Shown piece after piece: positions 1 to 8,400 of a DNA stretch of 41,957 nt. Made by a program: the position numbers and the translations under genes. The stretch covers positions 1-41,957 of the IMG/VR virus record IMGVR_UViG_3300048028_000431. One strand, written 5' to 3'. Each line of letters begins with the position of its first letter. Position 1 is the stretch's first letter. A model generated the notes under the pieces. The model saw only the letters and a list, made by a program, of their open reading frames with translations. It was not told the DNA's origin and made no database searches. The stretch comes from a virus.

Positions 1-1901
1 AGTCCTGGGGTCGTTGGAAGGCCATACATTCCAAAAACCACTGAATCTGCTGTTGTTTTATCAAACCCAATCATTTGTAGTGCGTCTGAAAACAGAACAC
101 CAGTGTTTGCCCCAATATCTAAAACACCAATACCTACACCTTGAACTAAGTCTTCTACCCACTCATATGCTATATTAGCATTTGCTAAGGCTTGGCCTGC
201 TGTACCTTTAAGCCCCCCTGTAGAGTCGTAGGCCTCGTTTCTATCCTGTAGTTTTAAAGCTCCTGAAATATAAGGAGCTAAAACGCCATAAGCATCACTA
301 TTTGGGTCTACTTCAATTTTTATTTTACCCTTCATAATATCATGAAGTCCTTGTGGGTCTGTAACTATATTTTGAAAACTATTTGCAGAAGAAGGAAGTC
401 CATTTATCAATATACCATCTGATGGCATATCTCCCAAATCTAAACCAGCTCTAACGGCATACATCATGCCTACGCTGTCATTTAAATCAAAACCCTTATA
501 AGTGCCTGACAAAGCCAAAGCAGAACCCATAAATTTAGAAGCTATGTCTTTTTTTTCTTTTATCGCCACAAGCATATCATCTAAATATTTATATGCTTGT
601 TTTACTGCAAAAATATTGTTATCTGGGTCGTATGACTCAAATAAAGAAGCTGTTTCTTTTTTGATTTCGGTAGTTACGGCTTCTCCAGAAGCACGATATA
701 CGTTTTTAAATTTTGACCTTACATTTTGAGACGCTATATTGAATATATTTTGTTCCTGCGCTATTGCATCATCATAAACTTGTTGTAAGCTTGCTTTAGC
801 AGATATGATGCCAAGCTCTACACTTCTTGAGTCTATAAGGCCGTCTTTCATAAATGTGTCAACACTAACACCAAGAGACCCTGCTAGATTTTCTAAATCA
901 ACTAATTCAGGCGTTACAAATCTTTCAGTCTCCTGAAAAATATCTATAATTATATTGTTAGAGTTAGAAAACCTATCAGCCATGTTTTGAACAAGGTTTG
1001 GATTACCTACAACATTTCCATCATCGTCATATCCAAGTAAAAAGTTTTTAAATTGCTTGAACCTGTTATCTACCAAATCCTCTACTCCACCATCATTAAT
1101 ATAATTTAATCTTTGTTTTTTAAGGTTGGGGTATAGTTCAATAATCTGCTCTCTTCCGTCAGGAGTTTTTATTTTTAACTGATTAGATGTGCCAACAGCT
1201 TGAGAAACCTCGTATTGATATGGCGTAAGAAGTTTTTTTAATTCTCTTTCCGCATCTCTTTCATTCATTTCAAAAACCTCTTTAGGAATTTGATTTACTA
1301 TCGTGGAAAGATATCTTGTTTCACTTAAATAACCCCCAATACCTTTTATCTCTATTTCTTTTTTCCAAGAGTCAAAATCATATAGATTTATTTCGTCTGT
1401 ATTGGTGTTACTAGCGTTATTTAAATCTTCTTCACTGAGATTTATTGTATTTGGCGCCGATGAAGAGCTTCCATCTGTAGATGTGGAAGGTGAGTCCGAA
1501 TCTGTAGACTGAACATTTGGTTGGCTCTGTAGAACCTGTTGTGCAGTCTGGTTTTGATTTTTTTTTTCAATGGCGTTTTGGTCTATCCAAGTGTTGTAGA
1601 CACTATCCACCTCTGATGGAGATGGCAGTTGGTTTGCAAATCCATTGTAAACATGCCACTTTCTTATAAAGGTTTTTAAGTCGCTTCTTTTTGCGTATTG
1701 GTAAAGAAGTTTTTCATCATATTTTTTACCTGCCTTATCAAGTTTAGACTTAAAATAATTAACCACTTTATCAACAACAATAGGCGGGTCTGTTGGGTTA
1801 GTTTGATTCTGAGAATCATTTTCGACCACAGCTGTATTTGTTGTAACATCAGAAGATTCTGTATTGATATCTGGTGTTGTTGTTTGTTCGTTCACAATCA
1901 T
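1..1901 (-). CDS. Large internal virion (cargo/ejection-type) protein, C-terminus beyond the left edge
   Basis: An open frame with no stop runs from an ATG at 1901 to the left edge, giving 633 codons and no visible C-terminus. It begins MIVNEQTTPDINTESSDVTT. A low-complexity linker rich in Gln, Ser, Asn and Thr lies at about residues 85-140, and the rest looks mainly helical and hydrophilic. There is no signal peptide or clear enzyme motif. It starts one base after the stop of the 654-aa gene, as the third of three adjacent helical genes downstream of the muzzle gene. In crAss-like and T7-like phages this place is held by internal proteins that travel in the head and enter the cell with the DNA. 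The role is inferred from order and composition. Coding is certain; function is not. Confidence 0.75.
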   Translation of the reverse strand, partial: MIVNEQTTTPDINTESSDVTTNTAVVENDSQNQTNPTDPPIVVDKVVNYFKSKLDKAGKKYDEKLLYQYAKRSDLKTFIRKWHVYNGFANQLPSPSEVDSVYNTWIDQNAIEKKNQNQTAQQVLQSQPNVQSTDSDSPSTSTDGSSSSAPNTINLSEEDLNNASNTNTDEINLYDFDSWKKEIEIKGIGGYLSETRYLSTIVNQIPKEVFEMNERDAERELKKLLTPYQYEVSQAVGTSNQLKIKTPDGREQIIELYPNLKKQRLNYINDGGVEDLVDNRFKQFKNFLLGYDDDGNVVGNPNLVQNMADRFSNSNNIIIDIFQETERFVTPELVDLENLAGSLGVSVDTFMKDGLIDSRSVELGIISAKASLQQVYDDAIAQEQNIFNIASQNVRSKFKNVYRASGEAVTTEIKKETASLFESYDPDNNIFAVKQAYKYLDDMLVAIKEKKDIASKFMGSALALSGTYKGFDLNDSVGMMYAVRAGLDLGDMPSDGILINGLPSSANSFQNIVTDPQGLHDIMKGKIKIEVDPNSDAYGVLAPYISGALKLQDRNEAYDSTGGLKGTAGQALANANIAYEWVEDLVQGVGIGVLDIGANTGVLFSDALQMIGFDKTTADSVVFGMYGLPTTPG

Positions 1902-1902
1902 C

Positions 1903-3867
1903 TTATAGTGCGTTGTTTTTCTTATCTTTAATATATGTAATTATAGCATCGACATAAGCGCTATTGCCAAAGGTAGAGCTTTTTGCAGTAGGCCCAGTAA
2001 ACCCTAAACCTCGCATTTTAGCGTCAAAACCTGGAACATTAGCATATAAATTTTGATATAATCTTTGAATCTTAGAATCTTCTAAAACAGAAACAGATTC
2101 ACTTACGACTTGTTGTTTTGAGTTTGTAGAGTATCCTGAAGAGGCAGCGTTTTGACCACCAGATGTTTGATTCCAATCCGCTTCAGTCTCTGCAACTATA
2201 ACATCACCAGTAACGAATATTCTAGAATTACCAGTTCCAGATGGGTCTTCAGAGAAGCCTACTCCTCTTATTTTATCCAGTTTTTTGTTGTAAAGGTCAG
2301 AAATAAGCATATTTTCACTTAAGACTTCCTGGAACTCATTACCTATGTTAATACTACCATACTCATTTGTTGGTTTAAATACTGTTGCGGCAACTTGATT
2401 ATTAAACCCTCTCGTAGTAAAACCATTTGTATTCCTTTCTTGCAATATTTGAGTGGTAAGGCTTGTGTTATTGGCGTTTTGTGCTTCTGTTAATGAAATC
2501 ATGGTGTTAATATTATCAAAGTCTGTTGTAGTTGTTTGACCATTCTTTGTATAAACTGAAGCTAAAACGCTTAAGGATTCGTCACCTTTAGGTTTTTTTG
2601 CTTTTAATATATCTCTTATTTTGAAATCAGAAAGCTTTATGTTAAACGCATTAAGCATTTTCTTTCTTAGTATAGCTCCCACAATAGACCTCTGGTCGTC
2701 TGTAATCTCTTCGTTATTATACGCATCCAACTGAATTATAGTTGGGTCTATTATATTACCGCTTGAATCTGTATTAGTTAAAGTAATGCCATCACCATTT
2801 TTATCATAAAATTGAGGTATTTTTGTTACAACTCCAGTAGATTGGTCTGTATACTCTGTCTCTCCAAATAAATCATTAATTTGACTTTGGTCTTTCATAC
2901 CACCAAAACCTTCATCTCCAATCGCCCTTGCATTATAATATTCAGATAGAATAGAAATAACTTTTTTATCATCCTGTAGAACAGCATTAATATCTGTTTC
3001 TATCATATCAGCCACCTGAATTAATCTTGATGGAGCTATAACTCTTGTGTATATTTGAGTATTTCCTCCTTGTGCAGTTATTGTTTGTTGACTTGTAAAT
3101 GGAGGAGGGCTTCCAGCAGGTTGTCCTGGCACTAAATCAACTGCTTGACTTTGACCTATTGCATTTGTTGATTCCTTAACATAATCATTAACATCAAACT
3201 GCATAAATAAATCAGGCGTATTGCTCATTTCGTTTATACTTGTCAATCGAGTTTGAACTTCTTCTACCCCAGTGTTTGTATTAAGAAAATTAGATGTTTT
3301 TCTATAATGAAGTTTTCCGTCAATCATTTCAGTGCCCATTGTTTGGTATTGTGGCACCTGTGTATAACCTTTTGATGCGTCATTGGGGTCGACTGGAATT
3401 TTTATATACCTTGGGACTAAATTTTGCTCAGTAAACCAACCTCTTAAATACTTTGCTCTCGAATAATCGTTTACTTTTCCGTTTAATATTTCTTTGTCCA
3501 TCTCATCAACTTTTGTTTTGATGATAGTGGACGCATTTGCTAACTGTGAGGCTTGTGATGTGTAGTTATTTACGCGCGCAGTTGCTACGCCTCTATTAGT
3601 TTGACCAAGTATATTGGATGTATGAGCATCACTAGCGGCTTGTCTTAAGTCATTTGCACCCTGTTGATAAAGCTTGTCTATCTCAGAAACACCAGTAGCC
3701 TCTATTTCAGCGGCTTGTTCTGCCAAAGCCTGAAGCTCTTCACTTCTTTGCTGTCTTACTTGTTGTCTAATATTGATAACCTGCATCTTCCCTTGAAGAT
3801 ATAGATTTGCAACATCTGAAAACCCCCCTAAAATTGGCTTTGAATATATTCCCCCTGAGTATCCCAT
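1903..3867 (-). CDS. Putative internal virion / cargo protein (654 aa)
   Basis: The 654-residue protein starts MGYSGGIYSKPILGG. Residues about 20-130 are an Ala/Gln-rich coiled-coil-like stretch (repeated RQQ, EEL and AEQAAEIEA). The middle is rich in Thr, Asn and Asp and looks like beta or loop structure. No catalytic motif, signal peptide or membrane segment is visible. It lies 6 bases after the 241-aa gene and 1 base before the next large gene, so the three are one translation unit. Gln/Asn-rich helical proteins downstream of the tail-tube or muzzle gene are usually ejected internal proteins in podoviruses. I infer that role here without recognising a named family. Confidence 0.7.
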   Translation of the reverse strand: MGYSGGIYSKPILGGFSDVANLYLQGKMQVINIRQQVRQQRSEELQALAEQAAEIEATGVSEIDKLYQQGANDLRQAASDAHTSNILGQTNRGVATARVNNYTSQASQLANASTIIKTKVDEMDKEILNGKVNDYSRAKYLRGWFTEQNLVPRYIKIPVDPNDASKGYTQVPQYQTMGTEMIDGKLHYRKTSNFLNTNTGVEEVQTRLTSINEMSNTPDLFMQFDVNDYVKESTNAIGQSQAVDLVPGQPAGSPPPFTSQQTITAQGGNTQIYTRVIAPSRLIQVADMIETDINAVLQDDKKVISILSEYYNARAIGDEGFGGMKDQSQINDLFGETEYTDQSTGVVTKIPQFYDKNGDGITLTNTDSSGNIIDPTIIQLDAYNNEEITDDQRSIVGAILRKKMLNAFNIKLSDFKIRDILKAKKPKGDESLSVLASVYTKNGQTTTTDFDNINTMISLTEAQNANNTSLTTQILQERNTNGFTTRGFNNQVAATVFKPTNEYGSINIGNEFQEVLSENMLISDLYNKKLDKIRGVGFSEDPSGTGNSRIFVTGDVIVAETEADWNQTSGGQNAASSGYSTNSKQQVVSESVSVLEDSKIQRLYQNLYANVPGFDAKMRGLGFTGPTAKSSTFGNSAYVDAIITYIKDKKNNAL

Positions 3868-3873
3868 ATTATA

Positions 3874-4599
3874 TTAATTAAACAAGCTTCCTATTTTACT
3901 ACCAATACCTGAAAAGAACTGAGCAAATTTACCATCTTTAAAATCAGGTCTGTTGTCTTTTACTAGTTGTTTAAGACCTGCTGTACCACTTGCATTGTAG
4001 ACCTCAGTAAGCTTATCCTTACCTACGCCAAATTTAGATGCTTTTTTACTTAATCTAAGGGCTTTAGGGTCTGTAAAGCCTGCCTCAGCCTGTGCGGCTT
4101 CTTGAGCCACACCAGCACTAACAGCTGTTGTTGCAAAATCCTTTACAGCTGCGCTTTGCATTTCAGCCCCAGCCTGCATTTGTCCCATAGCCATTTGACG
4201 TTTCGCCATGTTTCTCGCCTCCAGTATATCTCTGTTTTTTACTTCTTGTTCCATTCGCATTACGTCAAAATCAGACTCTTTCTGAAGAATTGAATCAAAA
4301 ACTTTTGTTTGTTGGTCAAAAGCCTGACCTTGTGCTGAACCCAACATAGCCATAGCTTGAGCAGCATCCATAGTTCCAGCAACATCTACAGCATTAGACA
4401 TGCTTTGATTTATACCCTGTATTGCTGTTCTTTCGGCTGCTAAAGAAGGTTTTAGGTTTTCTGCTAAATTAGTTAACTCAACATCCCTTATACCAGCAAG
4501 CATATCTGAGGCTTGCCTTTTCATCTTACCTCCTTGTATAAATTGATTAACGGAGCCTAAACCTCCAGTTACCAATCCCATTGTTGTTAAAAATGCCAT
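3874..4599 (-). CDS. Small internal virion protein, helical and Ala/Met/Gln-rich (gp14-like position)
   Basis: The 241-aa protein opens MAFLTTMGLVTGGLGSVNQF, a Gly-rich, weakly hydrophobic N-terminus. About 150 residues of Ala, Met and Gln-rich helix follow (QAMAMLGSAQGQAFDQQ and AKRQMAMGQMQAGAEMQ). It ends in a basic region and FFSGIGSKIGSLFN, which looks amphipathic. The composition resembles small podoviral ejection proteins such as T7 gp14, but I see no sequence-level match. It is the first gene of its operon, with a TAnnTTTG element 24 bases before the start, and it leads into two larger putative internal proteins. The role is inferred from position and composition. Confidence 0.7.
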   Translation of the reverse strand: MAFLTTMGLVTGGLGSVNQFIQGGKMKRQASDMLAGIRDVELTNLAENLKPSLAAERTAIQGINQSMSNAVDVAGTMDAAQAMAMLGSAQGQAFDQQTKVFDSILQKESDFDVMRMEQEVKNRDILEARNMAKRQMAMGQMQAGAEMQSAAVKDFATTAVSAGVAQEAAQAEAGFTDPKALRLSKKASKFGVGKDKLTEVYNASGTAGLKQLVKDNRPDFKDGKFAQFFSGIGSKIGSLFN

Positions 4600-4623
4600 T
4601 TTTTTCTTCTATATATAGTTATA

Positions 4624-4631
4624 CAAATATA
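4624..4631 (-). promoter_or_regulatory. Bacteroidota-type -7 promoter element (TATATTTG)
   Basis: On the minus strand the sequence reads TATATTTG, a full match to TAnnTTTG, ending 24 bases before the ATG at 4599 in a 38-base gap. I see no convincing -33 TTG at the usual spacing. It probably drives the three internal virion protein genes. Confidence 0.5.
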
Positions 4632-4637
4632 CGAATT

Positions 4638-5411
4638 TTAGATGTAACTCTTAAATACCTCACTATTCGCACCAAACAACTCTACAAAATCTGTATTATT
4701 GTTTATTAATTTTACTTTTGCATGATAACCCCTCAATCCAAAAGACTCTGCTTCTGCGTTTTTGACAACAAAAAGAAAATCTCCTACACCTGGGTCATTA
4801 TCGGTTGAAGCTACTGTTATAACATTGTCAACATAGCTATCTATAGTACCAATAAGCTGCGTAGAGCCACTATTAAAATAAAGCTCATCGCCTCCGAGAC
4901 CATCGGCATTATTTGCCTGGACTTGATTTGGTATGTTATCTGTTAACGCAAATTGATTTGCAGCTGGTTCGCTTTGTAAGTTACCTAAACCAACTACAGA
5001 CAATTTATTGAAGTTTAATCTATCAGTTTCATATCTTCTAATATACCCATACCTCATGCCTTCTTTTTCCTCAAACAATAAATTAGAGTTGGTTCCTATT
5101 CTACCTGATTCAAGTTCAGATGTTATTTCTGCAAACCAACCATTAGAGTTTGACTCTAAATTAACTGTTTTAAATAATTTAATTTCCGAAGGGTTTTTGT
5201 TTGCTGAATAAGTAACATCACACCCATAAGAAATACCGTAAAAACTAGTTCTTGTTTCGTTTTCGTCATGAATATACAACTCTCCACCTTTGAATGTATA
5301 AAAATTAGCACCCAGTCTTTCCATCCATTCTGGTTCATATGAATGAAAAGAAGTCCATACGTTATAAACTTCATCAAATGTTATTGTTCTATTTCCTAAT
5401 TTTAAACTCAT
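4638..5411 (-). CDS. Virion protein resembling the C-terminal module of crAss-like muzzle/stabilization proteins
   Basis: The 257-aa protein contains ITFDEVYNVWTSFHSYEPEW (about residues 10-29), then FYTFKGGELYIHDENETRTS (about 37-56), GISYGCDVTYSANKNPSEIK and FEEKEGMRYGYIRR. From memory, runs of the kind WTS-FxSF-PEW and FYTFKxGxLYxH occur near the end of long muzzle or stabilization proteins of crAss-like and related marine phages. Here they form a separate gene 4 bases after the stop of the 1782-aa muzzle gene, whose own end carries other domains. It is probably an exposed beta-rich tail part. Family recognition is moderate and was not checked by alignment. Confidence 0.65.
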   Translation of the reverse strand: MSLKLGNRTITFDEVYNVWTSFHSYEPEWMERLGANFYTFKGGELYIHDENETRTSFYGISYGCDVTYSANKNPSEIKLFKTVNLESNSNGWFAEITSELESGRIGTNSNLLFEEKEGMRYGYIRRYETDRLNFNKLSVVGLGNLQSEPAANQFALTDNIPNQVQANNADGLGGDELYFNSGSTQLIGTIDSYVDNVITVASTDNDPGVGDFLFVVKNAEAESFGLRGYHAKVKLINNNTDFVELFGANSEVFKSYI

Positions 5412-5415
5412 ATTA

Positions 5416-8400
5416 TTAGTCGTCTATTATTATTGGCCAACTTTGACCATCTGGTGTATATCCTAGCGTGTTAAGTGCGTGTGTCATCCAATATAGATAG
5501 TAATATTGCCATTGGTCAAATCTATCAGTTGTGGAGCCTGGCTTAAATGGAGCAGTAGCATCATTGCTTGTACTGTCTTCAATATCATACTCAAAAACAA
5601 ACGTAGGCGTGCTTCCTGTCATCAAATCACTTAATCCATTTGTTCCTGTGTAGTTTGAAGCAGTACCGCCTTCAACAGCCTGCAAAAACGCTTTAAATGG
5701 ATAGTCTGGGTTTCCTGAATTATCCTCTACTTGAAAAACAACTCCCCTATAAAAAGATGAATTAGAGGTGTTTAAAGAGGTAACTCTTGACCTTATATCA
5801 GCCATATCTGTGTTATAATTATTTGTTCTAGCGTCATTATTAAAACTACCGCTAGTTCTAGAATCGTGATAACCAGCACTCGCTTCGTCTTGGAAAACCA
5901 TTACTATAACATTAGCTGCATCTGAAGGAAACGAGTTGTGTGTGTTCGTGGCTATGAAATCATTAACGTCATTATCACCAATAGCAGCAAAAGTTCTCTC
6001 ATTTGTCCACCCCCCAGTAGCTCCATAAACAATAGTTACCTTAGCATCGTATTCATCACTACCATTAGTAGCTGTGTTTGTGTTACCGCTTGATTCAGTC
6101 CCTCCTGTTGCGTAAAGGTCCTGAAGAGTGGATTTTAAGGCTCCAGCTCTCATTGTTTGGAGCTCTGCCTCTGTGTTATTCATAGAGCCAGAATCATCAA
6201 AATATATGTAAATATATGTATCTACTGTAATTGCAAGGGCTTCCGTTGTTACAGTGGCTTCTGCAGTACAAGCTCCACCCCTACTTACGATATAAGTAAA
6301 GCTGTCATTTAAACTGTTACCCGAGGTATGTGTATATGTAATAGTGTTATTAGCATTAACTACAGCTGTTCCATTTGTTGGTTGTGTTCCTATTGTAATA
6401 GTGAATGGTGAAGGAATTGTGTCGTTAGCTACTACATTAATTACACTACTTCCACCATTAGCAATTCCTGTCACAGTATCATTAACTAAAACGGGAAGAT
6501 TATCAATATAGTTCCACACTAAATACAATTTTTGACTTGTATTAGTTCTGTTAAATGTAAATGTTGCAATGTTTTCCTCTTCTGTGGAAGTTGTAGTGGT
6601 TGTAACTGCTGGATATGTGGCCTGGTCTACTACGTTTTGAACTGTTAAACTGGCCTCAGAAACAAGATATCCCAAACTATTACACTCATTAAAATCTCCA
6701 GTGTGAACTCCTATTTGTTTCAATGAGGAAATAGTAACCGTATCTCCATTGTCTGGTATAACATCTCCTCCCATAAATCCAGATATAGTCTCAAACCTTG
6801 TTAATTCATCAAAATCAAATACATCTAATTCAGAATTATAATTATTCCCGTTACTTCCATTATGCTTATATCTATTTATAATTGTTTCACTCGCTTCTTG
6901 TGAATCATTAACAACAATAAGAACTATTTCAAGCGTTTCTGGAACTGGACAAACATGAGTTATTGTTGCAGTAACCACCCCTACAGGCGTTATTTGTACG
7001 GTGGCTAAATTTGTTGTCTCTAAATCACTAGATGTTACAGGAAATGTAACAGTTCCTGTTCCAGTCAAACCTGTGCTACCATAGGTATTTCCGTTGTACA
7101 CAATAGAAATTGATATAGTTCCTGTTGTGCTGTAACCTACAGTTGCAGTTCCTGGGAATTGACCTACATTTAAACTATATGTAAATGTTCCAGCAAGTGT
7201 TTTTGTGAATACAGAAGCACAATCAAGTTCAAGTGGTTCTGATGGCATCTGAACGCTACTCATTGATAACACATACTGATGATATTTAGGGTCAAATCCA
7301 CCTATGTTAAAATTATTTTTATTATTGTAAAGATTTTCTTTAAAGAAAGATTTCATTCCAATATAAGATATCGGTGTTATTCCATCTCCTCCCAATCTTA
7401 AAACAGTACCTCTATTTGCGTCTGAGAAATACATTTTACCTTCATAAAAGCCAAAAGATTCTGGATTTAAAGAAATACCGTATTCTCCAGAAAAAGGAAC
7501 GTCTTGCCCTAAAACTTGTTCTATTTGAGATAAGCTACCAGTTCCGTCAGGACTTGTAAGTATATTTTTTCCATACAAGACCTTTGAAACTCTGTCTTCT
7601 TGAAAAACTATTAAATCAGATTCCCTTGCAAAAAGCTTTTGTATAGAACCATATTTCATGTCCATGTACTTTGTTATACCTCTACTTGAATTAAACTCAT
7701 TTAGTGTATTATATCCGCTGTTTTCATTAAACGGCCCACTATATATAAGCTTATTAGTATCCTCTTTTCTTTCATATCCCTCAACTATAGCTATATTTGG
7801 TCTTGATTTTATATCAAAAGAAGGTAAAAACCTATCGTCTTTGACCCTGACTGATTCTACCCCATTACCAAAACTAAAGCAATTACCAAATCCTAGTTTA
7901 GAAATAGCAGGTAATGTAGATGTTTGGTCTTGCTCATTTCCTTTGTGAAGGCCATTTTCAATCAAAAAAGTTTCTTCTGTTTCGTAATAAATATCGTTAT
8001 CTATATCATCTGGCTCTGTTTCAAAAATTCCTAATGTGGTAACTAAAACAAGATTTAAATTACATGTTAATCTAGAGGATTCAAAAGTTGCAGTCCCTTC
8101 TGTAGCCTGAACTCTCATAACCCATCTTCCTGCCATTGACGAATTAGATTTTGCTATGACTAACTTGAAGCCTTCATTTTCATCATTTAGAGAAGGAACT
8201 CTAAACCTAATAGATGTGGCTGTATCATAACCACTCATAGCATAGTCTTCTGTTTTTGTGAAATTTGTTTCGCTATCAAAAAATAACTGAAGAGCGTTTC
8301 TTGTTGGTGTACTTACATACTCATTATTAGAAGTCCATTCTTTGAAATAATTAAAATTAGGACTACCATCACTTTCACTATAAACCAACTCCAATTTTAT

